Positions 24,790 through 32,988 of a DNA stretch of 49,802 bases are shown one piece after another (within the stretch, counting starts at the first letter, position 1; the number at the start of each line of letters is the position of its first letter). Origin of the DNA: Anaerolineales bacterium UBA2200 (GTDB lineage Bacteria; Chloroflexota; Anaerolineae; UBA2200); assembly GCA_002327925.1 (NCBI GenBank), contig DCVA01000015.1, forward strand, positions 1 through 49,802, read 5' to 3'. The translations under genes were made by a program, and so were the position numbers. The notes below the pieces were generated by a model. That model was not told the origin of the DNA, searched no databases, and saw nothing but the letters and a program-made list of their open reading frames with translations.

Positions 24790-26077
24790 GAAGATTCTGA
24801 CCCGCAATTGCGGCCTGCCGCGCTCAGAAACCATCGACGTTTACCTCGCCAATGGCGGGTACGAGGCTCTGCGCAAGGCGCTGAGTGAGTACACCCCGGA
24901 ACAGCTGATCGAGGTTGTCACTGCCTCCGGTCTGCGGGGGCGTGGAGGGGCTGGCTTCCCCGCCGGGCGCAAGTGGGGCTTTATGCCCAGGGATCCGGCA
25001 GTGGAGAGATATGTGTGCGTTAACACCGATGAGGGAGAGCCGGGTACGTTCAAGGACCGTGAACTGGTGGAGAAGGACCCTCATCAAATCATCGAGGGTG
25101 TAATTCTGGCGAGCTACGCGGTGGGTGCCAAGCGCGCCTTCGTATACATCCGCGGCGAGTTCTTCCTGGGGGTCAAGCGCTGGATCAAGGCCATTGATGA
25201 CGCGTACGCGCGGGGCTTCCTGGGCAAGAACATCCTGGGCAGCCCGTACTCCCTGGACCTGTCTGTGCACCGTGGAGCGGGCGCCTACATCTGCGGCGAG
25301 GAGACCGCTCTCATTGAGTCGCTGGAGGGCAAACGGGGGGAGCCGCGCAAAAAGCCGCCCTATCCGGCCAATGTGGGCCTGTGGGGCAAGCCCACCCTGG
25401 TGCACAACGTTGAGACGCTGGCCAATATCCCACACATCGTGAACCGCGGAGCGGCCTGGTTCGCAGGCATTGGCACGGCAAAGAGCGCAGGCACCAAGAT
25501 CTTTTGCGTCAGCGGTCACGTGCGCAACCGCGGGGTATTTGAGCTGCCTCTCGGAGTGACCCTGCGGGAGATTATCGAGGAACATGCAGGCGGTATGGCT
25601 TCGGACAAGGCGCTGAAGGCAGTCATCCCAGGGGGGGCCTCCACACCCATGCTGACGCCAGACCAGTTGGATACGCAGATGGCCTTCGAGACTCTGGAGG
25701 CGGCGGGAAGCATGCTGGGCACAGGCGCGGTCGTGGTGATGGACGAGGATACCTGCATGGTGGATGTGGCACGACGGCTGATGCGCTTCTTTGCGCACGA
25801 GTCCTGTGGTCGCTGTGTTCCATGCCGTGTGGGCACAAGGCGCATGCTCGACATCCTCGAGCGCCTGGAGACGGGTCGCGGCAAGGCAGGAGACGTCGAG
25901 CGTCTGCGAGACCTGGCCAGCAGCATTCGCGGCCTGACCTTCTGCCCTATGGGGGATGCCGCTGTGAACCCGGTCCTGAGCGGACTCAAGCTGTTCGCCA
26001 ACGAATACGAATATCATCTCAAGAACAAGCACTGTCTGGTGCCGCAGCACGCCGCGATGGACGTAGCGACGGCCTAG
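24782..26077 (+). CDS. NuoF-like NADH-binding flavoprotein (51 kDa family)
   Basis: A 431-residue NADH:acceptor oxidoreductase subunit. FMN/NADH-site motifs are GLRGRGGAGFPAGRKW, NTDEGEPGTFKDR and GAGAYICGEETALIESLEG. The C-terminal [4Fe-4S] ligands are Cys342, 345, 348 and 388 (SCGRCVPCR, then TFCPMG). It has the length of a complex I NuoF and lacks the added ferredoxin domains of HydB/HndC-type hydrogenase subunits. With NuoE it forms a minimal diaphorase module that could oxidise NADH or reduce NAD with an unseen partner. It starts inside nuoE and is followed after 29 bases by another receiver gene. Confidence 0.92.
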   Translation: MYEKILTRNCGLPRSETIDVYLANGGYEALRKALSEYTPEQLIEVVTASGLRGRGGAGFPAGRKWGFMPRDPAVERYVCVNTDEGEPGTFKDRELVEKDPHQIIEGVILASYAVGAKRAFVYIRGEFFLGVKRWIKAIDDAYARGFLGKNILGSPYSLDLSVHRGAGAYICGEETALIESLEGKRGEPRKKPPYPANVGLWGKPTLVHNVETLANIPHIVNRGAAWFAGIGTAKSAGTKIFCVSGHVRNRGVFELPLGVTLREIIEEHAGGMASDKALKAVIPGGASTPMLTPDQLDTQMAFETLEAAGSMLGTGAVVVMDEDTCMVDVARRLMRFFAHESCGRCVPCRVGTRRMLDILERLETGRGKAGDVERLRDLASSIRGLTFCPMGDAAVNPVLSGLKLFANEYEYHLKNKHCLVPQHAAMDVATA

Positions 26078-26106
26078 GGCGCAGTGCGACCACACAGGAG
26101 GAAACC

Positions 26107-26484
26107 GTGCCCAAGATTCTGGTAGTGGATGATGATCCGGACTTTGTTGAAGCGATGCGCCTGACCCTGGAGCCAAACGGCTATACTGTGGTGAGCGCCG
26201 CCAGCGGCGACGAGGGGCTGGCTCAAGTGCGAGCTGAGAAGCCAGATCTCGTTATTCTCGATGTGATCATGTCGTCTGTGCTGGACGGACTGCAGATGAG
26301 CCGACGCATGTCGGAGAGCCCTGAACACAAACGCATCCCCATTCTGATGGTGACTTCCATCGCCAACACCGACTATGCTGGTCTCTTCCCTACGGACGAG
26401 TACATACACATCGATGGCTTCCTGTCCAAGCCCGTGCCGCCGGAGCTGCTCTTGCAGCGCCTGAATGAGCTGTTGCCCAAGTAG
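26107..26484 (+). CDS. Single-domain response regulator (receiver D)
   Basis: A 125-residue receiver with D8-D9-D10, phospho-acceptor Asp52 (ILDVIMSSVLDG), MVTS switch and the FPTDEYIHID block before LSKPV. It starts at GTG 26107 with AGGAGG at 26096-26101; a longer frame starting inside nuoF is not credible. It most resembles the receiver of the Lrp fusion (both contain SAASGDEGL and LSKPV), suggesting duplication within the cluster. It ends the first transcription block; a 135-base gap with a promoter follows. Confidence 0.9.
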   Translation: MPKILVVDDDPDFVEAMRLTLEPNGYTVVSAASGDEGLAQVRAEKPDLVILDVIMSSVLDGLQMSRRMSESPEHKRIPILMVTSIANTDYAGLFPTDEYIHIDGFLSKPVPPELLLQRLNELLPK

Positions 26485-26515
26485 GCGGATGACCTGCGCC
26501 CATGCGCGTCGCCAT

Positions 26516-26544
26516 TTGCCGTGGCACTACTGTTGGGATAAGAT
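26516..26544 (+). promoter_or_regulatory. Candidate promoter for the ACT protein and histidine kinase
   Basis: TTGCCG, 17 bp, TAAGAT in the 135-base gap after receiver D. It is weaker than the others; read-through from upstream is also possible. Confidence 0.4.
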
Positions 26545-26619
26545 GCAGCGCCGAACAGGTGGAGACAGTGCCTGATTGATGTAGCGTGACCATCTGGCCC
26601 CAGACAGGAGGAGAAGCAT

Positions 26620-27096
26620 ATGACAGCCAAAGTGAAGGCAGGCGGGATCATCCGCAACGAGCACCTGGCCAAGATCGGAATCATGTCTGCCCCGGACCGT
26701 CCGGGGCTGGCGTCAGAGATCTTGAGAGTCCTGGCAGCCGTTTCGGTCAATACGCAGTTCATCGTGCAGTGTGCTGACCTGCAGAACAACAGCCACATCG
26801 TGCTTTGTGTGGGTGATGAGGACTCGGATGCTGCCCTCGCGGCGCTGGAGCCCATCCGCGGGTCAGTGAAGCCGCAGGACATCGTCCACCGGCACAACGT
26901 GGCCGTTGTATCCGTATTCGGTCCCGACTTTAGGGAGAAGCCATCCGTGGCTGCGTCGGTTTTCAGCGCGATGGCGGCGGCGCATATCAACATCATGGCC
27001 ATCAGCACGTCAATCTCGACTGTGTCCTGCCTGATCGATGGCGAGCGGGTAGACGATGCGGTCGTGGGCCTGCGTGAGTATTTTGACCTGCCGTGA
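26620..27096 (+). CDS. Tandem ACT-domain protein (aspartokinase-regulatory type)
   Basis: A 158-residue protein made of two ACT domains. The first (about 15-85) begins HLAKIGIMSAPDRPGLASEI, the second (about 90-155) is VAVVSVFGPDFREKPSVAASVF and INIMAISTSISTVSCLID, the pattern of the C-terminal regulatory half of aspartate kinase. No kinase or other catalytic domain is attached, so it is a free-standing amino-acid-sensing or binding module. AGGAGGAG precedes the ATG. It lies between the receiver cluster and the histidine kinase, which suggests that a small molecule feeds into that pathway. Confidence 0.83.
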   Translation: MTAKVKAGGIIRNEHLAKIGIMSAPDRPGLASEILRVLAAVSVNTQFIVQCADLQNNSHIVLCVGDEDSDAALAALEPIRGSVKPQDIVHRHNVAVVSVFGPDFREKPSVAASVFSAMAAAHINIMAISTSISTVSCLIDGERVDDAVVGLREYFDLP

Positions 27097-27160
27097 CCGG
27101 AACGGGCCGTTTCGCATTGCCGTTAGGTTCGCAGACCATCGCCGCACAGAATGAGGGCGC

Positions 27161-28540
27161 ATGAGCGACCAGTTGACGCTGTCGCTGCACAGCCGATTCA
27201 AGGAGCACACGGACCAGCTCATCGAGTTGCGCTGGATTTTTGTGATTCTTGCGCTCGGGGTCATCTCGCTCGGCAGCCGCGTCTTCCCTGGAGCGCTGCC
27301 CATCCCGGCCGTGATCGCACTGTGCGCAGTAATGGCGGCCTTCAATGGCGCGGCTCGAGCGTACTCCAGACGCATGGAGCTACTGAATGACGAGGACCTG
27401 GAGCGGCGCTACACCCGTTTCGTCTACGCTCAAATCATCCTCGACATTGTGTTTTTCACTCTGTTTCTGCACTACACCGGCGGCATCGAGAACCCGTTCT
27501 ACGTCTTTTACTTCGTGTACGTGACCGCCGCGGCGGTGGTGCTGCCGGGAAGGTTCAGCTACTGCTGTGCCGCCCTTTGTACCATTCTTTACTCGCTGAT
27601 GGTGGTGGCCGAATATGCCCACTGGGTACCCCATGTCCACCTGACTGACTTTGTGTCGATACAGCGCTATGAGCGTGGTCTCTATCTGGTTGTAGTGCTG
27701 GTATCACTCGGCGCCACGCTTGCGACCTGTGCCTATCTTGCGTCATCCATTGCCAAGACCCTGCGCCGGCGCGAGCGAGAACTACTGGAATCGAACAACT
27801 CCTGTGAGGTGAGGGCAGGCGAGCTCGCGCAGCTCAACGCGCGGCTGGCTGATCTGGACAAGGCACGATCACAGTTCGTTCGCCTGGTGACACACGAGTT
27901 GCGCGCCCCTGTGGCGGCCATCCAGAGCTACTTGCGGCTTATTCTTGATGGTTACGTGCCTGCCGAGAAGCAGCGAGAAATCATCGAAAAGTCAGAGCGC
28001 CGAGCGCTGGAGCAGCTGGCCCTGATTGGCGACCTGCTAGACCTGGCCAGACTACAGGAGAAGCGGGGGGATGAACAGCCGGTAGCCGTGGATGTTGGAG
28101 CGGTACTGGTTGGAGTGGCCGACCTGATGCGGGCGCGCGCTGAGGACAAGGACCTGCTTTTCAGCGTGGAGGTTGAACCTGGTCTGCCCTCCGTGAAGGC
28201 GGCTCCCGAACACGTCAAGCGCCTGTGTACGAACCTGATCAGCAACGCGATCAAGTACACCGAGCCAGGCGGAATCGTCGTTGTGACGCTCGCTCAGAAT
28301 CCGAACTATGTGGTGGGATCGGTACGCGACACAGGCATCGGCATGACACCCGAGCAGATGGCGCATTTGTATGAGGAGTTTTACCGCACCGATGAGGCCA
28401 AGGCGATGGAGCGTCAGGGCACGGGTCTGGGGCTTTCGATCGTCAAGCGAATCGTCGAGTCCTACGGTGGGCGCATCTGGGTAGAGTCCGAGAAAGGCAA
28501 GGGCAGCAAGTTCAGCTTTGCCCTTCCAAAGATGGGTTGA
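27161..28540 (+). CDS. Membrane sensor histidine kinase
   Basis: A 459-residue kinase. Residues about 20-200 hold about six transmembrane helices with short loops and no large outer domain, so it probably senses a membrane or cytoplasmic signal. A coiled-coil (about 205-235) leads to the HisKA helix with phospho-acceptor His245 in VTHELRAPVAAI. The ATPase has N-box NLISNAIKYTEPGG, G1 box DTGIGM and G2 box GTGLGLSI. It has no receiver domain of its own and is the only kinase near four receivers, so it is the obvious phosphodonor candidate. A strong terminator follows at once. Confidence 0.92.
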   Translation: MSDQLTLSLHSRFKEHTDQLIELRWIFVILALGVISLGSRVFPGALPIPAVIALCAVMAAFNGAARAYSRRMELLNDEDLERRYTRFVYAQIILDIVFFTLFLHYTGGIENPFYVFYFVYVTAAAVVLPGRFSYCCAALCTILYSLMVVAEYAHWVPHVHLTDFVSIQRYERGLYLVVVLVSLGATLATCAYLASSIAKTLRRRERELLESNNSCEVRAGELAQLNARLADLDKARSQFVRLVTHELRAPVAAIQSYLRLILDGYVPAEKQREIIEKSERRALEQLALIGDLLDLARLQEKRGDEQPVAVDVGAVLVGVADLMRARAEDKDLLFSVEVEPGLPSVKAAPEHVKRLCTNLISNAIKYTEPGGIVVVTLAQNPNYVVGSVRDTGIGMTPEQMAHLYEEFYRTDEAKAMERQGTGLGLSIVKRIVESYGGRIWVESEKGKGSKFSFALPKMG

Positions 28541-28544
28541 ACCA

Positions 28545-28586
28545 CGAAGGGGGCCGTCCGCCGAGCGGACGGCCCCCTTCGTTTCC
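28545..28586. terminator. Strong bidirectional terminator hairpin
   Basis: A perfect 17-bp stem (28545-28561 with 28565-28581) and a 3-nt CGA loop, very GC-rich, followed by TTTCC on the plus strand. It sits between the convergent histidine kinase and cyclic-nucleotide-binding genes and would end both transcripts. Confidence 0.85.
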
Positions 28587-28595
28587 ACGAGGCGT

Positions 28596-29066
28596 CTAGA
28601 GCGATCCCATGAGCCTTTGCAGGGTGAGCCCCTTGGCTTCCTGCAGCATGCGGTTGATGGCCCCGGCCAGCGCCTTCATCACCACGAACCCGATGTGGCT
28701 GTCGTTCTCCAGCAACGCGTTCAGCTTCTGGCCATCTATTGCCAGTAGCCGCACGTCGGTCAGGCACAGGCCCGAAGCGGTCATCCGGCTGGGTTTCACC
28801 AGCGCCGACCACCCCATAAAGTCACCCGGCCTGTGCAGCAGAATGCGAGCATCCTGGCAATATTCTGGCTGAGGGCAGATCACGTATTGCAGACTCACCT
28901 GGCCTTCCTGCAGCACGTAGAAGGTAGTGGCTTCATCTTCCTCGCTGAACATCACAGTGCCTTTTGAGTGCGTCTCCTCGCGACAGAACGGGAGAAAACG
29001 CTCAAGCTCTGCATCGCTCAGCGACGAAAAGACCTCACAGGTACGCAGAGTATCCACCGAAATCAT
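28596..29066 (-). CDS. Cyclic nucleotide-binding domain protein without DNA-binding domain
   Basis: A 156-residue single cNMP-binding domain: VFSSLSDAELERFLPFC, then the beta-roll TTFYVLQEGQVSL and HRPGDFMGWSAL at the place of the phosphate-binding cassette. The final helix region (about 125-156) contains no Crp-type HTH. It may be a regulatory partner for another protein. The ATG at 29066 follows AGAGGTGAT; an upstream frame of 27 codons has no support. Ligand type is uncertain, as the canonical Arg of the cassette is not obvious. The HerA-like ATPase gene lies upstream on the same strand. Confidence 0.8.
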   Translation of the reverse strand: MISVDTLRTCEVFSSLSDAELERFLPFCREETHSKGTVMFSEEDEATTFYVLQEGQVSLQYVICPQPEYCQDARILLHRPGDFMGWSALVKPSRMTASGLCLTDVRLLAIDGQKLNALLENDSHIGFVVMKALAGAINRMLQEAKGLTLQRLMGSL

Positions 29067-29119
29067 CCCATCACCTCTTGACGCGGCACGAAACGGGCCG
29101 CATGAGCGACGGCTGTCGA

Positions 29120-31681
29120 CTAGTCCGCTACGGAGCTCTGCTCCCATGCTGGAACACGGTCGTATGCGGTCTGGCCGCCAGCGGACGGATAGCCAATCTC
29201 CCAGTAGGGCGCCCAGGCAAGAGCCACCAACTCGACCTCTACGTTGCCACGGCTGGGTCGGATGTCATAGGTTTCCGTCTTTTCGGCGACGCTGGTCCAC
29301 CGCCTGCCGATGTCCTCTGCCTCCGTCTGCATCTCCTGGCGCATTTCCTCAATCTCCTGCTCCAGACGCTTGATCTCGGCTTCGGACTGCCTTATGTCCG
29401 TGGCGGCCTTGGTGGTCAAACGTCGTTTGGTAGCAGCCTTGGAAACGACGCTCGAGCTACGGCGCCGGCCAAAGATGCCCAGCATGCCCACCACGGATTC
29501 GCCCGCTGACAGCAGCTCCTCGCGCTTGCGTGCCTCATACTGTGCCCTGTCTCCGGCCAGGTCAGCCTGCTCCTTACTGAGTTTGTCTTCCAGCCGGTCG
29601 AGCTTGGTCTGGTACTTGAGGCGCATCTTTTCCACCTCGGCATCGCGCTTCTCACGGGCGACTTGATGCGCCCGGGCGACAAAATCGCGCTCGGACTCTC
29701 CAGGCTCGGCGTAGAGGTTGAGAGCCGGCAGGTGGCGCAGGCTAAGGACCTCCTCGCGGTACAGGTAGTCGCTCCAATCCTTGCCGGCGGCCCTGATCTC
29801 GGCGCCACTGTTGAGCTGCGCGGGAACCGCTCCAAACAAGGCGTTCTCCTCCGGCTGGTTCTGCAGATCTCGAGAGTCGAAAACGACCGGGGTGGCCTCT
29901 TGCCAGCGTACGATGGCGCCGACCGCATTCCCTCCGACCAGGTGGCCGAGCTGTCTGCTCTCATCCACCCGCCTGGTGCGATCCGTGAAGCGAACACGCC
30001 CTTGTGCCAGGAGCTGGGCTTCATAGACCAGCCGGCTCTCTGTGACCGACACACGGCGACCCTCCGCTTTCTCCAGGCGTGCCACGGCACTGCTGGGGCT
30101 AACCCTGGCTGGCAGAAAGACCTGGGTCAGGTCAGGTGGCAGGCCGGGTGGCGTGCGGTGGTAGCCGGCGGTGTCGGCGGTGTTTGTAAGCTGATGTGGA
30201 GTTGCCGCAGGAGCCGCCTGCTCGGCCGCAGCGTTGCCCGACGGAAGAGTCGCCGAAGGCGCCACACCCTTTCGGGTGAGCATCAATTCTCTGACCTGAG
30301 GTCGAGTGAGAGGCCCACGCAGGTAGCTCATCGCCCAACGAGTCTGGAAGATCAGGTCACGGTCCTGGTGCACGTTGTGCAGCAGGAAGTTGCGCGAGCT
30401 GAGGGAGGTAATGCTGCGCTCGAGCTCGCCACGGTCCACTGCACCCCCGGCGGTGGCTGAAGCTGACTGCAAGCCGTCGATGACCCGCGCCTTATCCTGG
30501 TCGGTCTGCAGCTTGCCGATGAACCAGGTGCCGGCGTTACTCAGGCCCTTGTAGTCGACATCGACCGGGTTCTGCGTGGTCAGCACGACACCCAGTCCGA
30601 AAGCGCGTGCCTGCTTTAGCAAGGTCAGCAGAGGGGTCTTGGAGGGAGGATTGGCAACAGGAGGGAAGAAGCCAAACAGCTCATCAAAGTACAGCAAGGC
30701 CCGCAAGCTGGTCGTGCCGGACTGCTGTCTCACCCAGGTGACAAGCTCCTGCAGAAGCAGAGTCACAAAGAACATGCGCTCGGCGTCGCTGAGATGCGAG
30801 ATGTAGAAGATGGTGTGGCGTGGTTTGCCTTCCTGAGTGAAGAGGAGCGAACCAATGTCCAACGGTTCTCCCTGCACCCAGGCGGCAAACCCAGGCGCGG
30901 CAATGATGTTGTTCAGCGCCATGGCGAGGCCGAAACGGTCCTTTTGAGGGAAGAAACTGTCGATGTCCAGAACGCCGAGCCGCTGAACGGGCGGGTTTTG
31001 CACGGACAGGATCAGTTTGGCGAGGTCTAGGTCCTGACCCTGACTCCAGAAGTGCTCAAAGATGTTTGAGAGCAGGATGTGCTCGCGGCTGCGCAGGGGG
31101 TCGGCGTCGACCTTCACCAGTCCGAGCAGCGCACTCACCGTCCCCTGGATCTGCTCAGGCAACAACTCGCTGTTGTCGTCCCAGTTGATTCTGGGTGCCT
31201 TGAGAGAGGCGAGGATGGAAACCTGCCGGCCGGCATCCGAGCCAGGCGTGTAGATGTTCAGGTCGACGCTTTCTTTCAAAGCGCGAATCCGCTCCGGCCC
31301 CTGTCCCCAGTCGGCGAGGCCCTTCTTCCAGCTGTCGGCGATGTACACTGCATAGTCATCGACCGACATACCCTTGCGGCGCGCGTCATCGACGTTCACC
31401 CAGGGTTGGAAATCGGAAGGCAACAGGTCGGGGAACGTCAACATCAGGTTAGTGATGTCGCCCTTGGGATCGATCATGATGGAGGGTACTCCGTCGAGCG
31501 CTGCCTCCTCCAGCAAGTCAATGCACAGGCCGGTCTTGCCGGATCCGGTCATTCCAACGCACACAGCGTGGGTGGTCAGGTCGCGGGCATCGTACATGAT
31601 GAGGTTCTCAAGCCTTTTCGCGGACTTGATATCGTATTCCTGACCCAGATAGAAAGCTCCCAGCTTTTCGATCGGCAACAT
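29120..31681 (-). CDS. HerA/DUF853-family ATPase with long coiled-coil C-terminus
   Basis: An 853-residue ATPase. Walker A is GMTGSGKT (43-50), followed by MIDPKGDITN; Walker B is ALLYFDELFGF, and LTTQNPVDVDYK is the sensor region, all typical of HerA/FtsK-like DUF853 proteins (E. coli YjgR type, about 500 residues). Here some 350 extra residues follow: a Pro-rich linker (about 480-520), a mixed region and a charged coiled coil (about 660-800). HerA relatives act as hexameric DNA translocases or in DNA repair and defence; the role here is unknown. No NurA nuclease gene is nearby. Confidence 0.87.
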   Translation of the reverse strand: MLPIEKLGAFYLGQEYDIKSAKRLENLIMYDARDLTTHAVCVGMTGSGKTGLCIDLLEEAALDGVPSIMIDPKGDITNLMLTFPDLLPSDFQPWVNVDDARRKGMSVDDYAVYIADSWKKGLADWGQGPERIRALKESVDLNIYTPGSDAGRQVSILASLKAPRINWDDNSELLPEQIQGTVSALLGLVKVDADPLRSREHILLSNIFEHFWSQGQDLDLAKLILSVQNPPVQRLGVLDIDSFFPQKDRFGLAMALNNIIAAPGFAAWVQGEPLDIGSLLFTQEGKPRHTIFYISHLSDAERMFFVTLLLQELVTWVRQQSGTTSLRALLYFDELFGFFPPVANPPSKTPLLTLLKQARAFGLGVVLTTQNPVDVDYKGLSNAGTWFIGKLQTDQDKARVIDGLQSASATAGGAVDRGELERSITSLSSRNFLLHNVHQDRDLIFQTRWAMSYLRGPLTRPQVRELMLTRKGVAPSATLPSGNAAAEQAAPAATPHQLTNTADTAGYHRTPPGLPPDLTQVFLPARVSPSSAVARLEKAEGRRVSVTESRLVYEAQLLAQGRVRFTDRTRRVDESRQLGHLVGGNAVGAIVRWQEATPVVFDSRDLQNQPEENALFGAVPAQLNSGAEIRAAGKDWSDYLYREEVLSLRHLPALNLYAEPGESERDFVARAHQVAREKRDAEVEKMRLKYQTKLDRLEDKLSKEQADLAGDRAQYEARKREELLSAGESVVGMLGIFGRRRSSSVVSKAATKRRLTTKAATDIRQSEAEIKRLEQEIEEMRQEMQTEAEDIGRRWTSVAEKTETYDIRPSRGNVEVELVALAWAPYWEIGYPSAGGQTAYDRVPAWEQSSVAD

Positions 31682-31740
31682 TCCGGCACCTCCGAAGGTC
31701 GGAGCAGCCCGAGGAAAGGTCCGCCCCTGTTCTGGACAGG

Positions 31741-31769
31741 ATTATAGCGCACGAGGCAGGTGCCTGCAA
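31741..31769 (-). promoter_or_regulatory. Promoter of the HerA-like ATPase gene
   Basis: Minus strand: TTGCAG, 17 bp, consensus TATAAT, about 60 bases upstream of the ATG at 31681. Confidence 0.7.
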
Positions 31770-31816
31770 GGGGCGCATGTGTGCGCGAACGGGCAGGCCC
31801 GGCAAGGGAGCAGGAT

Positions 31817-31844
31817 TTGACCTATTCCGTGATTGGGGTACAAT
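31817..31844 (+). promoter_or_regulatory. Promoter of the DUF4332-LysM operon
   Basis: TTGACC, 16 bp, TACAAT, about 50 bases upstream of the ATG at 31893 and back-to-back with the HerA promoter. Confidence 0.65.
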
Positions 31845-31892
31845 CATAGTGAGTGGTTCTGCGAGTCAAGAATTGAAAGGAGAGTGTAGGCT

Positions 31893-32300
31893 ATGGCAAG
31901 GATCATCGACGTCGAAGGGATCGGTCCGACCTACAAAGCGGCCCTCAAGCAGAAGGCCGGCATCACCACCACGGAGGCTTTTCTGGAGGCGGCCAAGACC
32001 CCCAAGGCACGTGAGGCTCTGGCGGCAAAGGCCGGCATCGGCGAGAAGCTGATTCTCGAATGGGCGAACCTGTCGGACCTGTTCCGCATCAAGGGCGTTG
32101 GCTCCGAGTACTCGGACCTGCTGGAAGAGGCGGGCGTTGACACAGTGGTCGAGCTGGCCAAGCGCAACGCCGAGAATCTCTTCAAGGCCCTGCAGGAAGT
32201 CAACGATAAGAAGGCACTGGTTCGCCGCTTGCCCACGCTCAACCAGGTCAAGGATTGGGTTGAGCAGGCCAAGAAGTTGCCCCGGCTCCTGACGTATTAG
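31893..32300 (+). CDS. DUF4332 helix-hairpin-helix protein
   Basis: A 135-residue all-helical protein. It begins IIDVEGIGPTYKAALKQKAGI and has a second hairpin LFRIKGVGSEYSDLLEEAGVDTVVELA; these paired helix-hairpin-helix GIG/GVG turns mark DUF4332. The family resembles DNA-binding HhH modules, but its function is not established. AAAGGAGAG precedes the ATG. It is co-directional with the LysM gene 39 bases downstream and divergent from the HerA-like ATPase. Confidence 0.85.
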   Translation: MARIIDVEGIGPTYKAALKQKAGITTTEAFLEAAKTPKAREALAAKAGIGEKLILEWANLSDLFRIKGVGSEYSDLLEEAGVDTVVELAKRNAENLFKALQEVNDKKALVRRLPTLNQVKDWVEQAKKLPRLLTY

Positions 32301-32339
32301 GCGCTCGGGACTCGATATCACCCTTAGGAGGAAGGTACT

Positions 32340-32786
32340 ATGCCCACGTTACTCGAACGGCTATTCGGAAAGAAGACAGAAACCAAGGTAGAGCCGCCGG
32401 TGGCCAAGGTTTCTGAGGAAGCTGCCAAGGCGCGACGCGAGCAGCTAGAGAAGGATCGCCTCGCCGCTGAAGAGGCCGTCAAGAAGGCAGCGGAAGCCGA
32501 GAAGCAGCGTCTTGTCGCCGTCGAGGCGCAGAAGAAGGCAGCCGCCGAGGCCGCAGCTGCCCTGGATAAGATGACTTCCCAGGAAGCCATTGAGGCCAAA
32601 GAGAAGGCGGCAGCGGCTGCCAGCAAGCGCGAATATGTCGCCGCCTCCGGTGACTCCCTGTCCAGGATCGCGAAAGAACTGCTCGGTGATGCCAAGCGCT
32701 GGCCCGAGATTTACGAGGCCAACAAGGCCCTGATCGGTGACAATCCGAACCTGATTCACCCCGGGCAGAAGCTGATCATCCCGTAG
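32340..32786 (+). CDS. Coiled-coil protein with C-terminal LysM domain
   Basis: A 148-residue protein: a short start with LLERLFGKK, a long Ala/Lys/Glu-rich helix (about 22-95) likely forming a coiled coil, and one LysM module (about 97-148; REYVAASGDSLSRIAKELLGD to NLIHPGQKLIIP). There is no signal peptide or membrane segment, so like E. coli YgaU (Kbp) it may be cytoplasmic, although LysM usually binds peptidoglycan. It has TAGGAGG as ribosome site. Confidence 0.87.
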   Translation: MPTLLERLFGKKTETKVEPPVAKVSEEAAKARREQLEKDRLAAEEAVKKAAEAEKQRLVAVEAQKKAAAEAAAALDKMTSQEAIEAKEKAAAAASKREYVAASGDSLSRIAKELLGDAKRWPEIYEANKALIGDNPNLIHPGQKLIIP

Positions 32787-32902
32787 GCTTTTCTCAAGGT
32801 TCGCCGGCCGTCAAGTTGCGCGGCCTTTCGGGATGACCTCCCGATCGTCTTCGTGAGTTGCGTTACACGGAGCGGAGGCGAAATGGCGGATGTTTGTTGC
32901 AC

Positions 32903-32937
32903 GCCCGGTATCTCCCTGAGATACCGGGCTTTGTTCG
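32903..32937 (+). terminator. Rho-independent terminator after the LysM gene
   Basis: A perfect 12-bp stem (GCCCGGTATCTC/GAGATACCGGGC) with a CCT loop, then TTTGTT. It lies about 115 bases past the LysM stop. I see nothing else in the 32787-32988 gap. Confidence 0.75.
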
Positions 32938-32988
32938 TAGAGAGTCCTGGCAGGTTCGGCGCCCGCCAGATATGGTGGAGGTCGGGAA

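Noticed and set aside
24337..26077. Part of a complex I or NAD-hydrogenase operon
   Set aside because: No other nuo, hyd or hnd subunit is found on either side; the neighbours are receivers.
25822..26106. Extension of receiver D into the nuoF gene
   Set aside because: It overlaps conserved nuoF codons in another frame, and GTG 26107 has an excellent AGGAGG site.
24824..26176. A 450-codon open frame on the minus strand opposite nuoF
   Set aside because: The plus strand encodes NuoF with every expected motif. The antisense product has no recognisable domain and is a GC-rich shadow.
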